In this document: one piece after another, positions 6,671 to 14,094 of the stretch
Position numbering within the stretch: the first letter of the stretch is position 1
Layout of the letters: the number at the start of each line of letters is the position of its first letter
Origin: Ruminococcus sp.
Lineage (GTDB): Bacteria; Bacillota; Clostridia; Oscillospirales; Ruminococcaceae
Length of the DNA: 17,068 nt
Direction: 5' to 3'
NCBI GenBank assembly: GCA_003446315.1
Contig: DMBA01000317.1
Location: 1-17,068 of the forward strand
Made by a program: the position numbers and the translations under genes
The notes under the pieces: generated by a model
What the model was told of the DNA's origin: nothing
The model's input: the letters and a program-made list of their open reading frames with translations, nothing else
The model's database searches: none

Positions 6671-9055
6671 TTAAAGATGCCAGATATTCTTTGCATACTC
6701 GGTGACAGCGCGGTCAGCGGAGAATATACCTGCACCGGCGATATTGTTCAGGCTCATCTTCGCAAAGTGCTGCTGATCTGCATAGCACTGTGCCGCATAA
6801 GCCTGTGCATTCCGATAGCTGTCGAAGTCAGCGAGCACCATATACGGATCAAGTGTCCGGAGCGACTGTGCGATCTCCGGGAACTTGCAGTCATTGATGC
6901 CGTTTGCAATGCGATCAATGCATGCACGGATCAAGCCGTGATTCTGATAGATCTCCTGCGGATTATAATGCGGTTTCCGCGCATTGACTTCTTCCGTTTT
7001 CATACCGAAGATGATGATATTCTCATCACCGGCAGCCTCTTTGATCTCAATATTTGCGCCGTCGAGCGTACCGATGGTCACAGCACCGTTGAGCATGAGC
7101 TTCATATTGCCGGTACCGGAAGCCTCTGTGCCGGCAAGTGAGATCTGCTCGGAGAAATCGGAAGCAGGCATCAGCATCTCAGAGAGCGTGACGCAATAAT
7201 TTTCGAGGAAGACGACCGAAAGTTTATCGCTGATCTGCGGATTCTTCCGGATCTCCTCAGAGAGACACCAGATCATTTTGATGATCTGTTTTGCGAGGTA
7301 ATAGCCGGGTGCAGCCTTTGCAGCGAAGATATAGGTTTTCGGGGCAAAGTCCATGTTCGGATTTTCGAGCAGCATCTGATAATCTGCGAGGATATTGAGT
7401 GCATTGAGGTGCTGCCGCTTATACTCATGCAGACGCTTCACCTGCACATCGAACGCGCTGTCCGGATTGAGCACGATGCCGTTCTTCGCCTTGACATACT
7501 TTGCAAATTCGGTTTTATTTTCCCGCTTGACAGCCATGAGTTTTTGGAGCACTTCGGCATCATCCTGATACTTACGCAGCTTTTCGAGCTCTGCGCCGTT
7601 TTTGAGGAATCCGTTTCCGATGGTATCCTTGAGGAGCTTTGTCAGTCCCGGATTGGACTGATAGAGCCAGCGTCTGTAAGCGATACCGTTTGTGACATTG
7701 GTAAACTTCTGAGGCGTATCGACGAATTCGTTATGGAAGACAGCATCCTTAATGATCTCGGAATGGAGCTTCGAAACGCCGTTGACGCTGTGGGAAGCAG
7801 CCACGCAGAGTGTCGCCATATGGATCATATTATCCTGCACGATCGACATTCTGGTTGTAAGCGCACTGTCATTGGTTTTTGCGAAGATCTGTGCGCAGTA
7901 GCGGTTATTGATCTCAACGATAATGGAGAAGATGCGCGGGATCACGCGGCGCACGAGATTGACATCCCATTTTTCGAGTGCTTCCGCCATGACGGTGTGG
8001 TTTGTATAGGCAAAGACCTTCGTGGTAATATCCCATGCTTTATCCCAGCCATAGCCGCAGTCATCGAGGAGAATGCGCATCAATTCCGGAATTGCGAGGG
8101 TGGGGTGCGTATCGTTGATATGGATCGCAACCTTATCCGCGAGGTTATCGAGCGTGCCGTAAACGCTCATGTGATTATTGACGATATCGCCGACCGCAGC
8201 GGCACAGAGGAAATACTGCTGACGCAGGCGGAGCGACTTACCTTCGAGGTGGTTATCATTCGGATAGAGCACCTTGGAGATCGCATTTGCGATGGAATTC
8301 TGTGCAAGCGCCTTGGAATAATCGCCCTGATTGAACATTGCCATATCGAAGCTGGGGGCTTTTGCAGACCACAGACGCAGCACAGAAACGGCATTGCTGT
8401 TATAACCGGAGACATACATATCATAGGGGATCGCCGTTACGGTGCTGTAATTGACATGGGAAACGTGGTGATACTGCTGATCCCAGTATTCTTCGAGGTC
8501 GCCCTCAAAGTGGACTTCGATCGACTGTTCCGGCTTCGGATCGAGCCAGACTTCGCCGCCGGGGAGCCAGTTATCGGGCAATTCGGTCTGCCAGCCTTCT
8601 TCGAGCTTCTGCTTAAAGATGCCGTACTCATAGCAAATGCTGTGACCGGTAGCCGGATAGCCGGTTGTTGCCAGACCGTCGAGGTAGCAGGCAGCGAGTC
8701 TTCCAAGACCGCCGTTTCCAAGACCTGCATCCGGCTCATAGTCATAGATGCGGTCGAGTTTAATATCAAACTTTTTCAGGAATTTCTCAACGTCCTCAGC
8801 AAGCTCCAGATTATAGAGACTTGTTTTGAGGGAACGTCCCATCAAAAACTCCATCGAAAGATAGAAGACCTGTTTTTCGCCGGTTGAATTCACATGGTTC
8901 ATGAACTTCTGCCGTTTTGTCTTCATCAGCTCGGTAATGACAGAGGAAAGCGCGAGATAGATCTGTTTATCGCTTGCCTCATCGGGGGACACATTGAACT
9001 GTGTTTGCAGGCGGTTCAGGAAATCCTGTGTAACCTTCTCAGAAAATTTGGACAT
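6671..9055 (-). CDS. glgP: Glycogen/maltodextrin phosphorylase (GT35)
   Basis: This encodes 794 residues, full length for a bacterial alpha-glucan phosphorylase. The enzyme releases glucose-1-phosphate from alpha-1,4-glucan ends using phosphate and pyridoxal phosphate, in the cytoplasm. Family landmarks are FYLSMEFLMGRSL (64-76), the glycine loop GLGNGGLGRLA (111-121), HINDTHPTLAIPEL (312-325), KRLHEYKRQ (540-548) and the PLP motif EASGTGNMK with the cofactor Lys at 652, followed by TLDGANIEI. The ribosome site GGAG lies 6 nt before the ATG. It has its own upstream promoter and its own terminator, so it is probably monocistronic. With the GH13 enzyme three genes downstream it would make glucose-1-phosphate and short maltodextrins. 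Whether glycogen or maltodextrin is the main substrate is not determined. No residue oddities are seen. Confidence 0.97.
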   Translation of the reverse strand: MSKFSEKVTQDFLNRLQTQFNVSPDEASDKQIYLALSSVITELMKTKRQKFMNHVNSTGEKQVFYLSMEFLMGRSLKTSLYNLELAEDVEKFLKKFDIKLDRIYDYEPDAGLGNGGLGRLAACYLDGLATTGYPATGHSICYEYGIFKQKLEEGWQTELPDNWLPGGEVWLDPKPEQSIEVHFEGDLEEYWDQQYHHVSHVNYSTVTAIPYDMYVSGYNSNAVSVLRLWSAKAPSFDMAMFNQGDYSKALAQNSIANAISKVLYPNDNHLEGKSLRLRQQYFLCAAAVGDIVNNHMSVYGTLDNLADKVAIHINDTHPTLAIPELMRILLDDCGYGWDKAWDITTKVFAYTNHTVMAEALEKWDVNLVRRVIPRIFSIIVEINNRYCAQIFAKTNDSALTTRMSIVQDNMIHMATLCVAASHSVNGVSKLHSEIIKDAVFHNEFVDTPQKFTNVTNGIAYRRWLYQSNPGLTKLLKDTIGNGFLKNGAELEKLRKYQDDAEVLQKLMAVKRENKTEFAKYVKAKNGIVLNPDSAFDVQVKRLHEYKRQHLNALNILADYQMLLENPNMDFAPKTYIFAAKAAPGYYLAKQIIKMIWCLSEEIRKNPQISDKLSVVFLENYCVTLSEMLMPASDFSEQISLAGTEASGTGNMKLMLNGAVTIGTLDGANIEIKEAAGDENIIIFGMKTEEVNARKPHYNPQEIYQNHGLIRACIDRIANGINDCKFPEIAQSLRTLDPYMVLADFDSYRNAQAYAAQCYADQQHFAKMSLNNIAGAGIFSADRAVTEYAKNIWHL

Positions 9056-9501
9056 TGTCTACTCCATTCTCCAACACTCATCATCATGATCCGGTGTATC
9101 CGGTTCCGTTCCCCGTCTTTACGAAAAGCCGGCGGGGATCAAAACGGAGCAGTACCGATTCGTTGGAACATCGGCACAGGACGGAAAAAATGCTGCCAAA
9201 AGCAAGCAAAACACCGAACACAATACAGTAATATTATACCCGATTCAGGCAGAAAATGCAATAGCTGAAATCAACAGAAAACGCAGAATGATTTTAGTCA
9301 TAGCGCCGATAGCTTTTTGCAATTCAAAAAGCATATTATACAGAATGTACAAATCAAACGGATACAAAAACACGAACCCGCTGCAAAAGACATCGGAAAG
9401 TCACGAAGACAAATTTCTGCATATCGCACAAAAAAGGGCATACAGCAGCCGCATAATCCTGACGAAATATGGATATCCCGCCCAAATCCGGATGCAATAT
9501 T
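9056..9501. other. 446-bp gene-free stretch between dapL and glgP
   Basis: I find no convincing gene here on either strand. It holds the glgP promoter (9233-9261), a leader of about 170 nt with weak stems, an AT-rich 8-bp hairpin (9312-9319 with 9325-9332) and a second TATAAT (9335-9340, minus strand) without a good -35. A clear terminator for dapL is not visible. Confidence 0.6.
9233..9261 (-). promoter_or_regulatory. Probable promoter of glgP
   Basis: On the minus strand, a -10 TATAAT (9233-9238) lies 17 bp from TTGCAT (9256-9261). The -35 is weak beyond TTG and there is no TG before the -10. The predicted start near 9226 gives a leader of about 170 nt with stems such as CCGAT/ATCGG and CCCCG/CGGGG. 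I do not recognise a known riboswitch in it. Confidence 0.65.
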
Positions 9502-10734
9502 CTAAGGATACAGCATTTTGGCAGAACTGTCGATCGCCCAGAGTGCAAGCTGATCCCAGTCCATTGCCGCAAGAATACGGGCAGCTTTCCCGATGGTATC
9601 CCGATTTCCGAAGGAAGAAAAGCGCAGCCAGCCTTCTCCCTGCTGACCGAAGCCCGCACCGGGCGAAGCCACGATCCCGTGGTGTTTGAGCAGCAAAGAG
9701 AAGCAATCCCATGAGCGCAGATGATACGGGCACTCCATCCAGACATAGGGGGCATGTTCGCCGCCGGTGGTAAAAACGCCGCTTCTGCGGAGCGCATTGC
9801 GAATGAGGTCTGCATTTTCCATATAATACTGCACATCATTCTGCACCTGCCGCTGACCTTCCGGCGAAAAAACAGCCGCCGCACCGCGCTGCACGATATA
9901 GGAAGTACCGTTATATTTGGTAGATTGTCTGCGCATCCAGAGTTTATGCAGCGATTGTCCGTCCTGTGTAAGCGCACGCGGCACAATGATCCAACTGCAC
10001 CGCACGCCGGTAAATCCAGCCATTTTGGAAAAGGAGTTGATCTCGACGGCACAAGTTTCCGCCCCTGCGATCTCGAAGATACTGCGCGGGAGAGAAGCGC
10101 TGCGGATATAGGCTTCATAGGCAGCATCATAGATGATGCAGGAATGGTGCGCATGCGCATATTCGACCCATGCGTGGAGCTGCGCTCTGGTATAGACCGC
10201 GCCCGTAGGATTATTGGGGGAACAGAGATAAATGAGATCTGCGTGGATCCGGTCATCGGGCAGGGGAAGGAAGCCGTTTTCCTTTGTACCGTTCGCAAAC
10301 AGGATCCTTCTGCCCGCCATCACGCTGGTATCGAAGAAGACGGGATAAACGGGATTCGGCAGCAGCACTGTACTTTCCGGCGCAAAGAGGTCGCAGATAT
10401 TGGCGAGATCACTTTTCGCGCCGTCGCTGACAAACACATCTTCCGCCTCAATGGAAACTTTGAGTTTATGGTAATGATCGGCAATGGCACGGCGCAGGAA
10501 CAATTCGCCCTGCACATCGCCGTAGCCGTGGAAGCGCACCGCGCTCTGCATTTCCTGCACAGCGGTCTGCATTGCGCTGCAAACGGCAGGGGCAAGCGGG
10601 CGGGTCACATCATTGATGCCGAGGGATAAAATTTCCTGCTCCGGGCATTCTTCCCGGAATTTCCGCACCCTCATTGCGATTTCTGCAAACAAATAATTCT
10701 GTTCCAATTTCAAGATATTATCATTTAGCTGCAT
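9502..10734 (-). CDS. dapL: LL-diaminopimelate aminotransferase
   Basis: This encodes 410 residues, the usual DapL length. The enzyme converts tetrahydrodipicolinate directly to LL-diaminopimelate with glutamate as amino donor, for lysine and peptidoglycan synthesis. The N-terminus MQLNDNILKLEQNYLFAEIA and LSLGINDVTRPL are typical of DapL. Class I aminotransferase residues are present: GYGDVQGELFLR (70-81), SPNNPTG (172-178), Asp203 in IYDAAYEAY and the PLP Lys237 in SFSKMAGFTG. A longer reading begins at 10860, but it would overlap the upstream gene; AAAGG 6 nt before 10734 and family alignment fix the start. It follows the LacI-GGDEF gene by 55 bp containing a hairpin, so it may be partly co-transcribed. 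No other DAP-pathway gene is adjacent. The next closest identity would be another class I aminotransferase, which is less likely. Confidence 0.93.
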   Translation of the reverse strand: MQLNDNILKLEQNYLFAEIAMRVRKFREECPEQEILSLGINDVTRPLAPAVCSAMQTAVQEMQSAVRFHGYGDVQGELFLRRAIADHYHKLKVSIEAEDVFVSDGAKSDLANICDLFAPESTVLLPNPVYPVFFDTSVMAGRRILFANGTKENGFLPLPDDRIHADLIYLCSPNNPTGAVYTRAQLHAWVEYAHAHHSCIIYDAAYEAYIRSASLPRSIFEIAGAETCAVEINSFSKMAGFTGVRCSWIIVPRALTQDGQSLHKLWMRRQSTKYNGTSYIVQRGAAAVFSPEGQRQVQNDVQYYMENADLIRNALRRSGVFTTGGEHAPYVWMECPYHLRSWDCFSLLLKHHGIVASPGAGFGQQGEGWLRFSSFGNRDTIGKAARILAAMDWDQLALWAIDSSAKMLYP

Positions 10735-10764
10735 AAAAAGCCTTTCTGACGCAAAGCAAGCGAA

Positions 10765-10782
10765 AGCCGCCCGAAGGCGGCT
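10765..10782 (-). terminator. UUCG hairpin between the GGDEF gene and dapL
   Basis: A 7-bp stem (10765-10771 with 10776-10782) has, on the minus strand, the extra-stable C(UUCG)G loop. The following bases are TTTCGCTTGC, a poor T-run, so it may be a leaky terminator or an mRNA stabiliser rather than a full stop. Confidence 0.6.
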
Positions 10783-10789
10783 CATCGTT

Positions 10790-12751
10790 TCAGGCATCCT
10801 TCGCAGGCGCTGAAGATTGTTTGAGATATTTGGAAGGATTCTTCTTCTTTTTCTCCTCATACATAATATTATCGGCTTGCGTAATCAACTGGAAGACAGA
10901 GCTTCCCTTGGCAGGAACGGCAATATAAGAGCCGATGCTGATACTGAGTTTATAAGGGCTGCCGGAATTCCGGTTGCAGATATCGAGCCTGTGCTGAATG
11001 CGATTGCGCAGGGAAACGGCTTCTGTCTCGGAATAATCGGGGCCAAAGATGAAGAATTCATCGCCGCCGAACCTGCAAGTGATCTCATCCTTGATGCAGG
11101 CTTCCTGCAAAACGGTTGCAATGCTGCGGATGGCGTAGTCACCGGCTTTATGCCCGTAATTATCGTTGATGGATTTGAGGTCATCCATATCGGCAAACAT
11201 AATCATAACAGGGCGCTGTTCTTCGATGCAGTGTTCATAGACAGCCTGCGCACCGCGCTTAAAGCCGTTCCGGTTATAGATACCGGTCAGCGAGTCGATC
11301 GCATAGAGTTTATCAAGTTCATGCACCATTTCATCGAGGCAGAGCAATTTCCGGAAGTTTTCGAGGGAATTGCTGATATTGATGCTCCAGGAATGGAACA
11401 TGCTGCTGTCCATAGGGAATTCAGAATTGACGATTGCGAAATAGCCAAGACAGCGCTCACGGAAATGCAGCGGCACAAAATAGATGCGGCGTGTCTGGGC
11501 AGAATCTATGCGCAGCCGCGGGAGAATATCAGCAGAAGTGAAACTTTCGGCAGCATGGAACGTCCCGTCGTAATAGGAAAGCGGCATTTGCATTCTGCCG
11601 GAATAGCCGCGCACGGTATAGGCATCGGCAGGAAATTCCCCGGTATAGCCGTCTTCCGGCAGGATCCGTTTCACATGCCAATTATCATTCAGGCAAAGAT
11701 AGAATTCTTCGCAGCGCGTTTTCAGCACAAACTGTTTGAGCGCGGTAATATATTCATCGAAGTCATCGCATTCCACGAGCGAGCAAGACATCTGATTATG
11801 TCTGGAAATATCGCGTGCAATGGCTTCCTGCATCTGATAGCTGCGCTTTTTATAAACGGTAATATCCTCTGTATCGACCGGATGGCAGCCGCAGCTTTCG
11901 GAGAAGATCGGAACAGCATTCAGCGCCTGATTCTGTTCAATGGTTTCGCCGGCGATATGGCGGCAGATGACCTCACAGGCAAGCGCACCGGACTGCATCA
12001 GCGGGCGTTCAACGGTCGTAAGGGCAGGGGAGAAGTTGCGTGCATGATAGATATTATCGAAGCCGGAAACGATCACATCTTCCGGCACACGGATGCCGTT
12101 TTCCTCAAGGGTAATGACCGCAGAGATTGCCATTGCGTCATTCGCGCAAACGATCGCCTGCGGGAATTCGAGATGTGACTGCAAGAAATGTTCGACAGCG
12201 AGTCTTCCGTCCTTTGCGCGGAAGGTGCCGTGATAAACGCGGTCAGGCTCCAGCGGGATGCGGTATTCCTGCAGCACCTTTGTATAGGCAGAAAAGCGCT
12301 CCGCACTTTCGGTATTGGTATCCGGGCCGGAGATATAGTTGAGCCGTTTCACACCGTGATGTTCAATGAGATGGCGGGTGATCTGCTCCATTGCGGGCGC
12401 ATTATGGATGCCGATATAATAGAGGTCACCCAATTCGCGGTCAATGCTGACAGCAGGCACACCGGCAGCACGGATCCGCTGATAGAGTTTTTCGGCGAGA
12501 TCACCGGAAAAGGTGTTGGACAGCAAAATGACACCGTCAAATTTCGAAAAATTCGGCAGTTCGAAGATATTATATTCACCCTGATCGTATTTCGGATTGG
12601 CAAGGATGCCGCCGAAAGCGATAAAATGCGCCACATTCACCTGATGCTGTGCGGCATACCGGTGAATACCGCGCAGAATAGACTGCTGATATTCTTCATC
12701 TATGCCGGAAACAATCACGGCAATTGTCAGATCACGAACGTTATTGGGCAT
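10790..12751 (-). CDS. Cytosolic LacI-type ligand-binding domain fused to GGDEF diguanylate cyclase
   Basis: This encodes 653 residues. Residues 8-285 match the sugar-binding half of LacI/GalR regulators: LTIAVIVSGIDEEYQQSILRGI, FDGVILLSN, ISGPDTNTESAERFSAY, ICANDAMAISA-type (203-212) and VSGFDN (228-233). The DNA-binding helix-turn-helix that should precede it is absent, as is any signal peptide or membrane helix. A Cys-rich SCGC junction (286-289) leads to a sensor-like region (about 320-465). Then come the helix linker, DSLTGIYNRNGF (486-497) and the GGDEF domain with metal Asp521 in ADMDDLKSINDNYGH and GGDEF at 562-566. The active site is intact, but the RxxD inhibitory site is IKDE (553-556), so product inhibition is unlikely. 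It should make c-di-GMP in response to a small ligand, perhaps a sugar. It has its own promoter. The ribosome site GAGGTG sets the start. Confidence 0.92.
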   Translation of the reverse strand: MPNNVRDLTIAVIVSGIDEEYQQSILRGIHRYAAQHQVNVAHFIAFGGILANPKYDQGEYNIFELPNFSKFDGVILLSNTFSGDLAEKLYQRIRAAGVPAVSIDRELGDLYYIGIHNAPAMEQITRHLIEHHGVKRLNYISGPDTNTESAERFSAYTKVLQEYRIPLEPDRVYHGTFRAKDGRLAVEHFLQSHLEFPQAIVCANDAMAISAVITLEENGIRVPEDVIVSGFDNIYHARNFSPALTTVERPLMQSGALACEVICRHIAGETIEQNQALNAVPIFSESCGCHPVDTEDITVYKKRSYQMQEAIARDISRHNQMSCSLVECDDFDEYITALKQFVLKTRCEEFYLCLNDNWHVKRILPEDGYTGEFPADAYTVRGYSGRMQMPLSYYDGTFHAAESFTSADILPRLRIDSAQTRRIYFVPLHFRERCLGYFAIVNSEFPMDSSMFHSWSINISNSLENFRKLLCLDEMVHELDKLYAIDSLTGIYNRNGFKRGAQAVYEHCIEEQRPVMIMFADMDDLKSINDNYGHKAGDYAIRSIATVLQEACIKDEITCRFGGDEFFIFGPDYSETEAVSLRNRIQHRLDICNRNSGSPYKLSISIGSYIAVPAKGSSVFQLITQADNIMYEEKKKKNPSKYLKQSSAPAKDA

Positions 12752-12833
12752 AGGTTCACCTCATTGCACCGGATAATTGTACATATCTGTCAGGAAATGC
12801 ACAAAAGCAACCAATTGATTTCCATACAATTTT

Positions 12834-12862
12834 ATTTTACCACACCGCATTGGTTTTGTCAA
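12834..12862 (-). promoter_or_regulatory. Promoter of the LacI-GGDEF gene
   Basis: On the minus strand, the -35 is TTGACA (12857-12862), the spacer is 17 bp and the -10 is TAAAAT (12834-12839), preceded by TGG (extended -10). The leader is about 75 nt. An AATTG/CAATT inverted repeat (12813-12817 with 12827-12831) lies just downstream around the start site and could be an operator. Confidence 0.85.
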
Positions 12863-12954
12863 GATTCTTCTGAGCACCGGATAATATTTCGGCATTATTA
12901 CAGGAGTACTCTATATTTTTTGTTATTTATGCACAATTCTAAAGAATTTGCCGA

Positions 12955-12987
12955 TTTATCACATTTATGCGTAAAAGATGTGATAAA
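12955..12987. repeat. Inverted repeat between divergent promoters
   Basis: TTTATCACAT (12955-12964) and ATGTGATAAA (12978-12987) form a perfect 10-bp inverted repeat with a 13-nt spacer. It lies about 27 bp upstream of the candidate sRNA -35. A second one, AATTCT-aa-AGAATT (12935-12948), lies next to it. Neither is followed by a T-run, so protein binding sites are more likely than terminators. Confidence 0.6.
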
Positions 12988-13013
12988 ATGACAGTTGTTT
13001 GCACAATCCAGCA

Positions 13014-13042
13014 TTGCAAAGCCGGCATGAATATGCTATAAT
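13014..13042 (+). promoter_or_regulatory. Plus-strand promoter of the candidate small RNA
   Basis: The -35 is TTGCAA (13014-13019), the spacer is exactly 17 bp and the -10 is TATAAT (13037-13042), preceded by TGC (extended -10). The whole 29-bp box agrees with the yajC promoter at 23 positions. The start is expected near 13046-13049. Confidence 0.85.
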
Positions 13043-13164
13043 ACAAGTGCAGATGAGAAATACCCCCTCATCCCTGCAAGAACAATACGATCCGGTTTTT
13101 GACGGAGTTTCAGCCAACCCCTCTGCTGAAAGCCCTCTCCCTTCGCACCAGAAACCGGATGAAT

Positions 13165-13193
13165 AAAGCAAATGCCGGTACACATTTGCTTTT
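13165..13193 (+). terminator. First terminator-like hairpin of the candidate RNA
   Basis: AAAGCAAATG (13165-13174) pairs with CATTTGCTTT (13183-13192) around an 8-nt loop. A short T-run ends the stem. It may be a weak first terminator or part of the RNA. Confidence 0.55.
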
Positions 13194-13195
13194 CT

Positions 13196-13229
13196 AAAAA
13201 TCACTGCTTCGGCGGTGATTTTTTCTTTT
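13196..13229 (+). terminator. Strong UUCG terminator, possibly bidirectional
   Basis: A 12-bp stem (13196-13207 with 13212-13223, one G-T pair) closes on a TTCG loop and is followed by a T-run (TTTTTTCTTTT). The A-tract on the other side means it could also stop minus-strand readthrough from yajC. Confidence 0.9.
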
Positions 13230-13431
13230 ACTATGCAAAATTTTCATTTTGACTCTGCTTTGGACGCTGTTCGCCTGAGAATATGACCCCTCATTGGTAT
13301 CACGCAAGCACCCCGGCTTCTGCGCTATATGCCATTCGGCAGCCTTTCGATCATTTGCAGCGCGGCTTCCGCACCGGAAGAGGTTTCAGCCGTTTTCGCA
13401 GGATTTGTTCGCTTTTATCCGAAACCCAAAG

Positions 13432-13477
13432 AAAAAGTCTGCTTTTGGTATGAATCATCCAAAAAGCAGACTTTTTT
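13432..13477 (-). terminator. Intrinsic terminator of yajC
   Basis: A 15-bp perfect stem (13432-13446 with 13462-13476, AAAAAGTCTGCTTTT and its complement) has a 15-nt loop and ends in a T-run on the minus strand. It lies 8 bp past the yajC stop. The symmetric flanks make it potentially bidirectional. Confidence 0.9.
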
Positions 13478-13484
13478 CTTATTT

Positions 13485-13991
13485 TCAGTCATCCGATTTC
13501 TTTTTTTTCTTGCTGTCCGCAGCAGCCGGTGCAGCGGTAATGCCCTGCTGACGCTGTGCCTTTTGTGCACGTTCCGCCTTTTTCGCTTCTTCCATCTGCG
13601 TAATGTTTTCGTGGATCGCCCACTTCTTAATGCGGATCTTATTGCGCTCTGCGCCGGTCTCCATCACAACTGTTTCTTCTTCCACACGGATCACAATGCC
13701 GACAATGCCGCCAGCCGTGCAAATTTCATCGCCGACACGCACATTTTCGCGCATGACCTGTGCTTCTTTTTCGCGCTTCTGCTGCGGTCTCATCAGAAGA
13801 AGATACAGCAGGATCAAAGCAATCACCAGCGGCCCGACCTGAATCAGCAGCGCTTTCATTGCATCGGATGAGTTTGCAGGCGCACCTGCGCCGTTGGTCG
13901 TGCTCTCTGCAAATGCCTGCATGCTCCATGCCGCTGCTGCCGCCAGACTGACTGCTCCCGCAGTGAGCTTCTTCAATTGATTCATGTTCAT
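13485..13991 (-). CDS. yajC: YajC-type preprotein translocase accessory subunit with N-terminal signal-like segment
   Basis: This encodes 168 residues. YajC is a small inner-membrane protein associated with SecDF in protein export. The family core is here: a membrane helix (about 48-67), then MRPQQKREKE (67-76), VRVGDEICTAGGIVGIV (85-100) and a beta-rich end (to about 130). Unusually, residues 1-28 form a second hydrophobic segment that looks like a cleavable signal peptide (Lys7-Lys8, Ala-rich core, AFA before Glu29), followed by a Gly/Ala/Asn/Ser linker. The C-terminus is a Lys/Ala/Gln-rich tail ending KKKKKSDD. An open frame reaches 14123, but AAAGGTGA directly before 13991 supports this start; the Met two codons later (13985) is an equally possible choice. 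It has its own promoter and terminator and no sec neighbours. Confidence 0.88.
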   Translation of the reverse strand: MNMNQLKKLTAGAVSLAAAAAWSMQAFAESTTNGAGAPANSSDAMKALLIQVGPLVIALILLYLLLMRPQQKREKEAQVMRENVRVGDEICTAGGIVGIVIRVEEETVVMETGAERNKIRIKKWAIHENITQMEEAKKAERAQKAQRQQGITAAPAAADSKKKKKSDD

Positions 13992-14027
13992 TTCACCTTT
14001 CTGTATGCGGAGAATTCCGATTCGCAG

Positions 14028-14062
14028 TTTTCGCCGACAAAAAGCGATTTCAGCGACGAAAA
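14028..14062 (-). promoter_or_regulatory. Possible stem-loop in the yajC leader
   Basis: TTTTCGCCG (14028-14036) and CGACGAAAA (14054-14062) can form a 9-bp stem with one G-U pair in the roughly 95-nt yajC leader. Its role is unknown and it may be chance. Confidence 0.3.
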
Positions 14063-14094
14063 TGCGCGGTTTCCCCTGATTTCCGGATGTTGTC

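Larger units (their letters stand above)
13046..13229 (+). ncRNA. Candidate structured small RNA with C-rich loops
   Basis: About 180 nt lie between a strong promoter and a strong terminator, with no plausible ORF and no plus-strand gene downstream. Predicted elements, in order: a 5' hairpin (TGCAG+ATGAG 13048-13057 with CTCAT and CTGCA at 13067-13071 and 13074-13078) whose loop holds ACCCC; a 9-bp long-range stem ATCCGGTTT/AAACCGGAT (13090-13098 with 13152-13160); an inner hairpin TTTCAGC/GCTGAAA (13108-13114 with 13125-13131) with loop CAACCCCTCT; an unpaired GCCCTCTCCC tract (13132-13141); an AAAGCAAATG hairpin; and the terminator. Exposed C-rich and UCCC tracts are typical of Gram-positive regulatory RNAs that bind Shine-Dalgarno sites. 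It does not match SRP RNA, tmRNA, RNase P or 6S RNA as I know them. Confidence 0.65.
12752..13484. other. 733-bp gene-free regulatory stretch
   Basis: Between the GGDEF gene and yajC no protein gene is convincing. It contains the GGDEF-gene promoter (minus), two inverted repeats, a plus-strand promoter with a candidate small RNA and its terminators, and the yajC terminator. For 13231-13431 I see nothing definite beyond a stopless stretch on the minus strand ending at a TAG near 13327 that has no start codon. Confidence 0.7.

Noticed and set aside
7409..8887. Plus-strand open frame of 492 residues
   Set aside because: Antisense to glgP; long only because of codon bias on the coding strand.
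9335..9340. Second TATAAT upstream of glgP
   Set aside because: No acceptable -35 at 16-18 bp and no TG before it, so it is not called a promoter.
3308..13174. 14-bp sequence GAATAAAGCAAATG found at 3308 and 13161
   Set aside because: One match of this length is expected by chance at roughly this frequency in 17 kb, and the two contexts are unrelated.
12965..13204. Minus-strand 79-residue frame across the candidate sRNA
   Set aside because: Cys-rich but without ribosome site or promoter, and the palindromic structure with plus-strand promoter and T-runs fits an RNA better.
13046..13229. 6S RNA, SRP RNA or riboswitch as identity of the candidate RNA
   Set aside because: The 5' and 3' ends do not pair as in 6S, the SRP tetraloop domain is absent, and there is no downstream plus-strand gene for a riboswitch to control.
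13326..13400. Minus-strand stretch reading like a protein tail (AEAALQMIERLPNGI then TAG)
   Set aside because: No start codon; an in-frame stop closes it about 26 codons upstream. Possibly a remnant, but too short to name.
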